Positions 49,927 to 57,480 of a DNA stretch of 64,000 nt are shown here, piece by piece (the stretch's first letter is position 1; each line of letters begins with the position of its first letter). The DNA is taken from contig NC_015957.1 in NCBI RefSeq assembly GCF_000147815.2, positions 7,936,001 through 8,000,000 on the forward strand, read 5' to 3'. Both the position numbers and the translations under genes were made by a program. This DNA comes from Streptomyces violaceusniger Tu 4113 (GTDB lineage: Bacteria; Actinomycetota; Actinomycetes; Streptomycetales; Streptomycetaceae). The notes beneath the pieces were generated by a model. It was given only the letters and a program-made list of their open reading frames with translations, had not been told where the DNA came from and made no database searches.

Positions 49927-50826
49927 TCAGCCCTTGACCGCCCCCGCGCTGAAGCCGGTAATCAGCCATTTCTGGATGAAGGCGAAGACGATGACGACGG
50001 GCACCGCGGCGATCACCCCGCCCGCCGCGAGCGCGCCCAGGTCGACGCTGTCCGCGCCGATGAGGGTGTTGAGGCCGACCGGGATGGTCTGTTTGTCCTG
50101 GGAGCTGAGGAACATCAGCGCGAACAGGAAGTGGTTCCAGCTATGGACGAAGGCGAAGGAGCCGACCGCGATCAGCCCGGGGCGCAGCAGCGGCAGCACC
50201 ACCGCGCAGAAGGCCCGGAAGCGGCCGCAGCCGTCGACCCACGCCTGTTCCTCGAGCGACACCGGCACGTTCTTGATGAAGCCGCTGATGAGGATGATCG
50301 ACAGGGGGAGCTGGAAGACGGTCTCCGCGATGACCACGCTCCCCAGCGAGTTGATCATCTGCAGGTTCTTGAAGATCTCGAAGAGCGGCACCAGCATCAG
50401 CGCGCCCGGGATGAACTGCGAGGCCAGCAGCGCCAGCATGAAGCCCTTTTTGATCCGGAAGTCGAAGCGCGCGAGGGCATAGCCGCCGGCCAGCGCGACC
50501 GCCGTCGTCATCACCAGCGAGGCGACGCCGACGATCATGCTGTTCTGGAAGAAGATCCCGAAGCTGCGCTCGTTCCACACCTTCTGGAAGTGCTCGCCGG
50601 TGATCGGCCAGGGCACCAGCGCGTTCGAGCCCGCGGGGCGCAGCGCGAACAGCAGCATCCAGTAGAAGGGGACGAGGGTGAACAGCAGATACAGGCACAG
50701 CGGCAGATAGATCTGCCAGCGCGGTACGCCCCGGTCGAGCCTGCGCCGGCGCCTCCCGCGGGCGGTGGGCGGCGGGGCGGCCGCGGGGGCGGGCCGGGTG
50801 CCCTGCTCGGCGAGTGCGGCGGTCAC
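49927..50826 (-). CDS. Carbohydrate ABC transporter permease (MalG type)
   Basis: 299 aa with about six transmembrane helices. The cytoplasmic EAA loop reads EEQAWVDGCGRFRAFCAVVLPLLRPG, shown here as EEQAWVDGCG then VLPLLRPG (about residues 195-225). N-terminal ~35 residues are Arg/Pro-rich. Overlaps the upstream permease by four bases. The ATPase (MsiK-like) is not encoded here, as usual for Streptomyces sugar importers. Confidence 0.95.
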   Translation of the reverse strand: MTAALAEQGTRPAPAAAPPPTARGRRRRRLDRGVPRWQIYLPLCLYLLFTLVPFYWMLLFALRPAGSNALVPWPITGEHFQKVWNERSFGIFFQNSMIVGVASLVMTTAVALAGGYALARFDFRIKKGFMLALLASQFIPGALMLVPLFEIFKNLQMINSLGSVVIAETVFQLPLSIILISGFIKNVPVSLEEQAWVDGCGRFRAFCAVVLPLLRPGLIAVGSFAFVHSWNHFLFALMFLSSQDKQTIPVGLNTLIGADSVDLGALAAGGVIAAVPVVIVFAFIQKWLITGFSAGAVKG

Positions 50827-51752
50827 TTGGCGTCGCCTCCGAACTTGCTCAGGCGCAGATAGAGGATCGAGCAGAAGAGGAGGATCACGAAGGCGACGGT
50901 GGTCAGCGCGGAGGCGTAGCCGAAGTCATGGCCGTTGATCCCGGTGTTGGCGACGTACAGCGGAAGGGTGGTGGTCTGCCCGGCCGGTCCGCCGCCGGTG
51001 AGGGTGTAGAGCAGATCGACGTTGTTGAACTCCCATACGCCGCGCAGCAGCGTGGAGAGGATGATCGCGTCCTTCAGATGCGGCAGGGTGATGTGGAAGA
51101 ACCGCCGCGCCCGGCCCGCGCCGTCGACCGAGGCCGCCTCGTAGAGGTCCTGCGGGATGGACTGGAGGTCGGCGAGGATGAGGATCGCGAAGAACGGGAC
51201 GCCGCGCCAGAGTTCGGCGACGACGGCGGCCCAGAAGACGGTTCCGGTGTCGGAGAGCACCGAGGTGCCGTACGTGCCGATCCCGGCGTCCGCGAGATAG
51301 CGGCTGATGCCGGTCGAGGGGTTGTAGAGCAGCATCCAGATGGTGGTGGTCAGCACCCCGGACACGGCCCAGGGCGAGAAGACCAGGGCGCGGGCGAGGC
51401 CGCGGCCGAGGAAGGTCTGGTGGACCAGCAGGGCGAGCGCGAGGCCGAGCAGGAGCTGCAGCAGCACCTCGGTGACGACCCATTTGCCGCTGAAGACGAG
51501 CGTGTCCCAGAACTGCGGGTCGTCGGTGAGGATCCGGGTGAAGTTGCCGAAGCCCGCGTAGCCGTTCCGCCAGGGCTTGGTGACGTTGTAGTTCCGCAGG
51601 CTGTAGTAGAGGACGCTGAGCATCGGATAGGCGATGAAGCCCAGCATCAGCAGCCCGGCGGGGGCGATCAGCAGATACGGGAGGCGGCGGGCCGGCCCTC
51701 CCGTACGGCGCCGCCGGGTGACCCGGGGCGGTTTCGCCACGGCGTCGGCCAT
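50823..51752 (-). CDS. Sugar ABC transporter permease (MalF type)
   Basis: 309 aa with about six transmembrane helices. RLPYLLIAPAGLLMLGFIAY starts the first; the EAA loop is DLYEAASVDGAGRARRFFHI then LPHL (about residues 208-232). First gene of the importer operon; two LacI-type sites and another repeated motif lie just upstream. Confidence 0.95.
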   Translation of the reverse strand: MADAVAKPPRVTRRRRTGGPARRLPYLLIAPAGLLMLGFIAYPMLSVLYYSLRNYNVTKPWRNGYAGFGNFTRILTDDPQFWDTLVFSGKWVVTEVLLQLLLGLALALLVHQTFLGRGLARALVFSPWAVSGVLTTTIWMLLYNPSTGISRYLADAGIGTYGTSVLSDTGTVFWAAVVAELWRGVPFFAILILADLQSIPQDLYEAASVDGAGRARRFFHITLPHLKDAIILSTLLRGVWEFNNVDLLYTLTGGGPAGQTTTLPLYVANTGINGHDFGYASALTTVAFVILLFCSILYLRLSKFGGDAK

Positions 51753-51795
51753 GACTGCTTCTCCGTTCTCGGAGTCGACGGTGTACGGGGTCGGT

Positions 51796-51818
51796 GAAGC
51801 GCTTCCGTGAAGCGCTTA
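51796..51818. promoter_or_regulatory. Tandem LacI-type operators
   Basis: GAAGCGCTTC (51796-51805, perfect palindrome) and GAAGCGCTTA (51809-51818), 13 bp apart, 44 bp before the permease start. The core AAGCGCTT is typical of LacI-family regulators of sugar operons. Confidence 0.7.
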
Positions 51819-51826
51819 CCGAATGT

Positions 51827-51837
51827 TGTTCGGCATC
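51827..51837. promoter_or_regulatory. Shared motif TGTTCGGCATC, copy 1
   Basis: This 11-mer upstream of the permease operon recurs at 54571-54581 upstream of the sugar-acid operon. Possible site for one regulator at both. Confidence 0.4.
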
Positions 51838-51871
51838 TCGTACAAAAAAATCCGGCGCTGAAGAGGAGGCG

Positions 51872-53653
51872 TCAGCCCGCGTGGGGTTCGGGCACCGCCC
51901 CGGGGCGGGCCAGGAAGCGGAAGTCGCAGCCGGTGTCCGCCTGGGTCATCTGCTCCTGGTAGAGCGCGCCGTAGCCGCGCTCGTAGCGGGGCCGCGGGGC
52001 CGTCCACCCCGCCCTGCGCCGCGCCAGCTCGGCGTCGTCCACCTCCAGCCGCAGCACCCGCGCCGCCACGTCGAGGGTGATCTGATCGCCGTCGCGGACG
52101 AGGGCGAGCGGGCCGCCCACATACGACTCGGGCGCGATGTGCAGCACACAGGCCCCGTAACTGGTGCCGCTCATCCGGGCGTCGGAGATCCGCACCATGT
52201 CCCGCACCCCCTGCTTGAGCAGATGGTCGGGGATCGGCAGCATCCCGTACTCGGGCATTCCGGGGCCGCCGAGCGGGCCGGCGTTGCGCAGCACCAGCAC
52301 ACTGTCCTCGGTGATGCCGAGACCGGGGTCGTTGATGGTGGCCTGCATCGCCTTGTAGTCGTCGAAGACCACGGCGGGGCCGGTGTGCTCCAGCAGCCGG
52401 GGCTCGGCCGCGATGTGCTTGATGACCGCGCCGTCGGGGCACAGATTGCCGCGCAGCACTGCCACTCCGCCCTCCTCGGCCAGCGGGTTGTCGCGGGGCC
52501 GGATCACCTCGGGGTTGTGCACCAGGGCGCCGTCGAGCTGTTCGCGCAGCGTGGGGTGGGCGACGGTGGGGCGGTCCAGGTGCAGAACGTCCGTAAGGCG
52601 AGAGAGGAAGCCCGGGAGCCCGCCGGCGAAGTGGAAGTCCTCCATCAGATACCGGCCGCCGGGCCGCAGATCGGCGAGCACGGGGACGGTACGGGCGATG
52701 CGGTCGAAGTCGTCGAGGGTGAGCCGCACCCCGGACCGGCCCGCCATGGCGATCAGATGGATCACCGCGTTGGTGGAGCCGCCGAGGGCGAGCACGGTCG
52801 CGACCGCGTCCTCGTACGCCTCCCGGGTGAGGATCTCCGAGAGCCTGAGGTCCTGCCAGACCAGCTCGACCACGCGTAATCCGGAGGCGGCGGCCATCCG
52901 GTCGTGCCCGGAGTCCACGGCCGGGATGGACGAGGCGCCGGGGACGGTCACGCCCAGCGCCTCGGCGGCGGCCGTCAGCGTGGAGGCGGTGCCCATCGTC
53001 ATGCAGTGGCCGGGCGAACGGGCCAGCCCCCGCTCCAGCTCGGACATCTCGCAGTCGCCGATCAGCCCGGCCCGCTTGTCGTCCCAGTACTTCCACATGT
53101 CGGTGCCCGAGCCCAGCACCTCATTGCGCCAGTGCCCCGGCAGCATCGGCCCGGCCGGGACGAAGACCGCCGGAAGGTCGGCACTGGCCGCGCCCATCAG
53201 CAGCGCCGGGGTGGACTTGTCGCAGCCGCCCAGCAGCACGGCGCCGTCGACCGGATAGGAACGGCAGAGCTCCTCGGTCTCCATGGCGAGGAGGTTGCGG
53301 TAGAGCATGGGGGTGGGCTTCTGGAAGGTCTCGGAGAGCGTGGAGACCGGGAACTCCAGGGGGAAGCCGCCCGCCTGCCAGACCCCGCGCTTGACCGCCT
53401 GGGCACGGTCGCGCAAGTGGACGTGGCAGGGGTTGATGTCGCTCCAGGTGTTGAGGATCGCGATGACCGGCTTGCCCAGGTGTTCCTCGGGGAGATAGCC
53501 GAGCTGGCGGGTGCGGGCCCGGTGGCTGAAGGAGCGCAGGCCCTCGGTGCCGTACCACTGGTGGCTGCGCAGTTCCTCGGGGCGCTTGCGCGGTCTCGGC
53601 GGGGTGCCCGCATCGATGCGACGGGCGCTCACACCAACTCGCGGGGCGCTCAT
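51872..53653 (-). CDS. Dihydroxy-acid/sugar-acid dehydratase (IlvD/Edd family; contains TTA codon)
   Basis: 593 aa Fe-S dehydratase. Cluster Cys candidates lie in VLLGGCDKSTPA (about residue 133), LIGDCEMSELE and ARSPGHCMTMGTASTLTAA (about 222); SDARMSGTSYGACVLHIAPE near the C-terminus is typical. The form fits sugar-acid dehydratases (arabinonate, xylonate or similar) better than biosynthetic IlvD. Leu-259 is TTA (52877-52879 on the plus strand), rare in this genome. Overlaps the DHDPS-family gene by four bases. Confidence 0.88.
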   Translation of the reverse strand: MSAPRVGVSARRIDAGTPPRPRKRPEELRSHQWYGTEGLRSFSHRARTRQLGYLPEEHLGKPVIAILNTWSDINPCHVHLRDRAQAVKRGVWQAGGFPLEFPVSTLSETFQKPTPMLYRNLLAMETEELCRSYPVDGAVLLGGCDKSTPALLMGAASADLPAVFVPAGPMLPGHWRNEVLGSGTDMWKYWDDKRAGLIGDCEMSELERGLARSPGHCMTMGTASTLTAAAEALGVTVPGASSIPAVDSGHDRMAAASGLRVVELVWQDLRLSEILTREAYEDAVATVLALGGSTNAVIHLIAMAGRSGVRLTLDDFDRIARTVPVLADLRPGGRYLMEDFHFAGGLPGFLSRLTDVLHLDRPTVAHPTLREQLDGALVHNPEVIRPRDNPLAEEGGVAVLRGNLCPDGAVIKHIAAEPRLLEHTGPAVVFDDYKAMQATINDPGLGITEDSVLVLRNAGPLGGPGMPEYGMLPIPDHLLKQGVRDMVRISDARMSGTSYGACVLHIAPESYVGGPLALVRDGDQITLDVAARVLRLEVDDAELARRRAGWTAPRPRYERGYGALYQEQMTQADTGCDFRFLARPGAVPEPHAG

Positions 53654-54552
53654 GCCGACCACCCCTCGACGATCGCGGCGACTTCCGCGCGCCTCGGCTC
53701 GGGCAGCGGCTTGCTCGGGGCGCGGACATCGCGGCGGCACAGACCCATCGCGGCAAGCGCTTCCTTGACGACCGTGACGTTGTTGGCGGACTGCCGCTCG
53801 GCTCTGAGGTCCTCGAACCGCCGGATCTGTTCCCACACCTTCATCGCGCCCGGATAGTCCCCCGCGCGCAGCGCGCCCAGCATGTTGAGCGAGACGTTGG
53901 GGGCCACGTTGACCAGGCCCGAGGTGAAGCCGGTGGCGCCGACCGCCCAGTAGGCGGGCGCGTACAGCTCGGCGAGCCCGGCCACCCAGACGAACCGGTC
54001 CAGCCCGGCGTCGCGCGCCACGGCGGCGAAGCGGGTGGCGTCGTGGACCGCGTACTTGACCCCGATGACCTGGGGGCACTCCTCGCCGAGCCGGGCGATC
54101 GCCGCGCCCTCGATGAGCGGATTGCGCAGATACGGCACCACGCCCAGCTCGGGGACGGCCTCGGCGATGGTGCGGTGGTAGTCGATCCAGCCGTCCTGGG
54201 CGACGTACGGATGCACCGGCTGATGGACCATCACCATGTCGGCCCCGGCCGCGCGGGCGTGGCGGGCGGCCTCGACGGCGGTGGCCGCGTCATGGCCGAC
54301 GCCGACGAGGACGGCGGCCCGCCCGGCGGCCTCCTCGACGGTCAACTCGGTGACCAGCCGCCGCTCTTCGAGGGTGAGGGCGTAGAACTCGCCGGTGTTG
54401 CCGTTCGGGGTGACGGCCTTGACTCCGCCGTCGAGGAGCCTGCGGAGCAGGGCGCGGTAGGCGGTGCGGTCCACGGCGCCGTCGGCGTCGTACGGAGTCA
54501 CCGGGATCGCCACGACATCCGCGAGCGCCGTCCTCAGCGGTGAGTAGTCCAT
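53650..54552 (-). CDS. Dihydrodipicolinate synthase family enzyme
   Basis: 300 aa (alpha/beta)8 Schiff-base aldolase/dehydratase. NGNTGEFYALTLEERR (about residues 51-66), Tyr in VVPYLRNPLI and the Schiff-base Lys in VIGVKYAVHDATRF (about 166). Coupled to a sugar-acid dehydratase, so it should act on a 2-keto-3-deoxy sugar acid, as an aldolase or dehydratase. It is not lysine-biosynthetic DapA by context. Confidence 0.88.
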   Translation of the reverse strand: MDYSPLRTALADVVAIPVTPYDADGAVDRTAYRALLRRLLDGGVKAVTPNGNTGEFYALTLEERRLVTELTVEEAAGRAAVLVGVGHDAATAVEAARHARAAGADMVMVHQPVHPYVAQDGWIDYHRTIAEAVPELGVVPYLRNPLIEGAAIARLGEECPQVIGVKYAVHDATRFAAVARDAGLDRFVWVAGLAELYAPAYWAVGATGFTSGLVNVAPNVSLNMLGALRAGDYPGAMKVWEQIRRFEDLRAERQSANNVTVVKEALAAMGLCRRDVRAPSKPLPEPRRAEVAAIVEGWSA

Positions 54553-54566
54553 ACGAACCCTTTCTC

Positions 54567-54581
54567 TCGATGTTCGGCATC
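54567..54581. promoter_or_regulatory. Shared motif, copy 2 (palindromic CGATG..CATCG)
   Basis: CGATGTTCGGCATCG begins near 54568: arms CGATG/CATCG around five bases, including the 11-mer also found at 51827. It lies directly before the DHDPS-family gene. Confidence 0.45.
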
Positions 54582-54632
54582 GGGCGGGCTGTTCGGATGG
54601 TGCTGGGGTCGGACACCCGGGGCCGCCGGGCG

Positions 54633-55331
54633 TTACTCCCGGTCAGGGGACTCCCCGTCAGGGGACTCCCCGTCAGGGGGCTCCCCACCCGGAGACTCCC
54701 GGTCCGGGAAGGCGCGCTGGACGAAGGAGGCGATGTGGTCGTGCAGGGCGCGGCCCGCCCCGTCGGCGTCGCCGCCGAGCGCGCGGGCCAGGATCTCCCG
54801 GTGCTCATGGGCCTCCTGCTCCCAGGAGGGCACCGCCTGCCAGGCGACGGCGGACACCAGCGCGGCCTGGTCCCGCAGTTCGTCGAGCATCCGGGTCAGC
54901 AGGGGGTTGCCGCAGGGCAGATAGAGCGCCCGGTGGAAGTCGCGGTTGGCCAGCGACCGCCCGGCCGGATCGTCGGCCGCGTCCGACCGCTCCAACGCGG
55001 CACCGGCGGCCTCCAGCCCGGCCCGCGCGGCGACGGTCCGCCGCAGCGCTTCGGGCTCCAGGAGCAGCCGCACATCGTAGACGGCATGCGCCATCGCGGT
55101 GTCGACGGTCCTGACGGTGGCCCCCTTGTACTCGCTCATCACCACGAGCCCCCGCCCCGCGAGAGTCTTGAGCGCCTCCCGTACGGGCGTCTTGGACACC
55201 CCGAACTGCGCGGCCAACTCGGCCTCCACCAAAGCCTGCCCGGGGCGCAGCCGCCCGGTGAGGATCGCGTGCTTGACCGCCTCCAGCACGTACTGGGTGC
55301 GGGAGGGGATCGGGCTCGGGGCGATGTCCAT
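54633..55331 (-). CDS. GntR-family regulator (FCD subgroup)
   Basis: 232 aa. Winged HTH (about residues 10-75: YVLEAVKHAILTGRLRPGQA, AAQFGVSKTPVREALKTLAG) and an all-helical FCD effector domain (about 90-210). The C-terminal ~20 residues are a low-complexity acidic tail (ESPDGESPDGESPD) from a 15-bp tandem repeat. It probably regulates the sugar-acid operon directly downstream (80 bp gap) and itself through the palindrome at 55361. Confidence 0.92.
   Translation of the reverse strand: MDIAPSPIPSRTQYVLEAVKHAILTGRLRPGQALVEAELAAQFGVSKTPVREALKTLAGRGLVVMSEYKGATVRTVDTAMAHAVYDVRLLLEPEALRRTVAARAGLEAAGAALERSDAADDPAGRSLANRDFHRALYLPCGNPLLTRMLDELRDQAALVSAVAWQAVPSWEQEAHEHREILARALGGDADGAGRALHDHIASFVQRAFPDRESPGGEPPDGESPDGESPDRE
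54645..54686 (-). repeat. 15-bp tandem repeat in GntR C-terminus
   Basis: Two perfect copies and one partial copy of AGGGGACTCCCCGTC (54645, 54660, 54675), encoding repeated SPDGE pentapeptides. Confidence 0.85.
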
Positions 55332-55360
55332 GGCTGCTCTCAGATCTCACATAGCGCGTC

Positions 55361-55377
55361 TCATATATGACGTATGA
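55361..55377. promoter_or_regulatory. Candidate GntR operator
   Basis: TCATA-n7-TATGA (55361-55377), containing the perfect palindrome TCATATATGA (55361-55370), 30 bp before the GntR start. The form CATAYRTGA recurs upstream of uronate dehydrogenase at 59850 and 59882. Confidence 0.55.
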
Positions 55378-55503
55378 AGTACGACGCGATGAAGTTAGGG
55401 CGGCCCCAGGGGTTCGTCAACGGTTCCGGCGAAATTCGCGCACGGCGGGCAATCACCCGCCTACGCCCCGCAACTCGCCCCCGACGCCGCTAGCGTGGCC
55501 CGG

Positions 55504-56736
55504 ATGAGGATGGGTTCCGCGACGACGCGGCTGATCGTGCTGCGCGGCAACTCCGCGTCCGGCAAGTCCTCCGTCGCCGCCGGGCTGCGCGCCCGCTACG
55601 GACGCGGCCTCGCGCTGGTGGGCCAGGACAATCTGCGCCGGGTCGTGCTGCGGGAGCGGGACACCCCGGACGCGGCGAACATCGGCCTCATCGACACCGT
55701 GGCCCGCTACGCCCTCGACCACGGCTTCCACGTCGTGGTCGCAGGCATCCTCTACGCCGCGTACTACGGCCGGATGCTGGACGCCCTGCGCCGCGACCAC
55801 CTGGGCCGCACCCACGCCTACTACCTCGACGTCCCGTACGCCGAGACGCTGCGGCGGCACGCCACCAAGCCGCAGGCGGACGAGTACGGCGAGCCGGAGA
55901 TGCGCGACTGGTACCGGCCGCTGGACCTGCTGCCGGGCGGGGGCGAGACGGTGATCCCGGCGACGAGCGCGCTGGCGGAGACGGTGGAACGGGTGATGCG
56001 GGGTGCGCGGCGCCGCCCGAGACCGACGGCGCCGAGGCCCAAGGACCGCCGTCTGCCGCCCCTATGCCCGCTCGGGCGCCTCGGCCTCCGTCGGGTGGGG
56101 GTGGCCGGTGAGGGCTTCGGGGAGGGTGGGCTCGTGCAGGGGGCGCAGGAGGAGCCAGCCGAGGGCGGGGAGGGCGATCAGGGGGGCGAGGGCGGTGCGC
56201 AGGGTCGTGGCGTCGGCGAGGCCGCCGATGAGCGGGCTCGCGAGGCCGCCGACGCTGACGGTCAGACCCAGGGTGACGCCGCTCGCGGTGCCCACACGGC
56301 GGGGCAGATAGTCCTGGCCGAGCGTGATGTGCAGGGAGAAGGGCACGTACAGCCCGGCCGACGCCAGCGCCACGCAGAGGTAGAGCGCCGGGCCGGGGAC
56401 GAGGACGACGCCCGCGACGGCGAGGACGGTCAGGGCGTACGACCACTGGACGACCGGGATACGGCCGTAACGGGCGGCGAGCCCGCCTCCGGCCACCGTG
56501 CCCGCCGCGCCGCCGACGTAGAGCACGAACAGGGCCGCCGTACCGGCCGGTTCGCCACCGCCGACGCGCTCGCGCACATACAGCGAGAGGAACGCGCTCA
56601 GCCCGACGAAGACGATCGAGCGGCACATGATGGCCCCCGACAACCGGAGGAAGGAGGGCCAGTCGTCCCGTCGCCCTCCCCCACGGCTCGCCCGCGCGGG
56701 CCCGGTCGCCGCGCCCGGGGCCCTGAGCACCCGTAG
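55504..56736 (+). CDS. P-loop kinase-like protein; frame runs antisense into MFS gene
   Basis: The first ~170 residues form a small AAA/zeta-toxin-like kinase: Walker A LRGNSASGKSSVAAGL (about residues 11-26), GLALVGQDNLRRVVLRERD, and AYYLDVPYAETLRRHATKP with EPEMRDWYRPLDLLPGG. Relatives are about 170-190 aa, so the domain should stop near 56040. Here no stop occurs until 56736, giving 410 codons whose last ~225 read antisense through the convergent MFS gene and look non-homologous. Either a stop has been lost or the tail is real. Substrate unknown. GTG three codons upstream is possible. Confidence 0.7.
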   Translation: MRMGSATTRLIVLRGNSASGKSSVAAGLRARYGRGLALVGQDNLRRVVLRERDTPDAANIGLIDTVARYALDHGFHVVVAGILYAAYYGRMLDALRRDHLGRTHAYYLDVPYAETLRRHATKPQADEYGEPEMRDWYRPLDLLPGGGETVIPATSALAETVERVMRGARRRPRPTAPRPKDRRLPPLCPLGRLGLRRVGVAGEGFGEGGLVQGAQEEPAEGGEGDQGGEGGAQGRGVGEAADERAREAADADGQTQGDAARGAHTAGQIVLAERDVQGEGHVQPGRRQRHAEVERRAGDEDDARDGEDGQGVRPLDDRDTAVTGGEPASGHRARRAADVEHEQGRRTGRFATADALAHIQREERAQPDEDDRAAHDGPRQPEEGGPVVPSPSPTARPRGPGRRARGPEHP

Positions 56737-57282
56737 CGTGGCCGCGCACAGGGCGGCTCCGGCGACGGCGGGGACGGCCAGCAGCGGGGAGGCGCGCAGA
56801 CCCCCGGTGGCGATGACGGCGGCGACCGCGAGCGGCGCGGCGGCGAAGCCGATGTTGCCGCCGAGGGAGAACCAGCTCATCGCGGTGTGGCTGCCCCGGC
56901 TGGCGAGCCGGGCCACCCGGGCGGACTCGGGGTGGTACGCGGCGACGCCGATCCCGGAGACGGCGACCACCACCAGGGTCAGCGCGTAGGAGCCGGTGAC
57001 CCCGCTCAGCGCCACTCCGGCTCCGCCCACCAGCGTGCTCACCGGCAGCAGCCACGGCATGGCCCACCGGTCGGTGAGCGCCCCGAACAGCGGCTGCACC
57101 ACGGACGACAGCAGCGAGGCCGCCAGCACGACACCGGAGGCGGCGGCGTAGCTGTAAGCCCGCTCGGAGACGAAGAACGGCACGAGCGCGGCCACCGCTC
57201 CCTGGTAGATGTCCACGCAGGAGTGGCCCAGGGACATCAGCGCGATGGCTCTGCGGTGTGGGGTGGTCCGTTTCGTCGGCAC
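56062..57282 (-). CDS. MFS transporter, fosmidomycin-resistance-like
   Basis: 406 aa with about 12 hydrophobic helices. SLGHSCVDIYQGAVAALVPF at the N-terminus, PLFGALTDRWAMPWLLP, and GIGVAAYHPESARVARLASR fit the Fsr-type MFS group. It probably exports a small molecule. GTG at 57282 is used because the longer frame adds 24 basic residues with no family resemblance; the start is not certain. Convergent with and overlapped by the kinase frame. Confidence 0.87.
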   Translation of the reverse strand: MPTKRTTPHRRAIALMSLGHSCVDIYQGAVAALVPFFVSERAYSYAAASGVVLAASLLSSVVQPLFGALTDRWAMPWLLPVSTLVGGAGVALSGVTGSYALTLVVVAVSGIGVAAYHPESARVARLASRGSHTAMSWFSLGGNIGFAAAPLAVAAVIATGGLRASPLLAVPAVAGAALCAATLRVLRAPGAATGPARASRGGGRRDDWPSFLRLSGAIMCRSIVFVGLSAFLSLYVRERVGGGEPAGTAALFVLYVGGAAGTVAGGGLAARYGRIPVVQWSYALTVLAVAGVVLVPGPALYLCVALASAGLYVPFSLHITLGQDYLPRRVGTASGVTLGLTVSVGGLASPLIGGLADATTLRTALAPLIALPALGWLLLRPLHEPTLPEALTGHPHPTEAEAPERA

Positions 57283-57377
57283 CCTTCGATCGTGGCGATG
57301 CCACCGAGTGTCGCGCTTCCGATAATCCGCCGACCCGTCCCGGAAACCCGCCACAAAGGCGGGCCCCGGGCCGGGTC

Positions 57378-57480
57378 TCAGGGCTCAGCTCGACTCAGAC
57401 TCAGCTCGACTCAGGCTCAACTTCGACTCAGACTCAGCTTCGGCTCAGAGCCAGAATCAGGCTCAGCTCAGCTCAACCCA
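57378..57480. repeat. CTCAG-rich simple repeat
   Basis: About 100 bp of irregular repeats of CTCAG and GACTCAG (for example GCTCGACTCAGACTCAG). It lies between the TIM-barrel gene end and the MFS gene start and reaches the former's stop. Slippage-prone. Confidence 0.8.

Noticed and set aside
53650..54552. DapA of lysine biosynthesis
   Set aside because: Coupled to a sugar-acid dehydratase and a GntR regulator, so it is more likely a keto-deoxy sugar acid enzyme.
55688..57304. 538-codon minus-strand frame overlapping kinase and MFS genes
   Set aside because: Out of frame with the real MFS gene; Arg/Pro-rich without hydrophobic helices.
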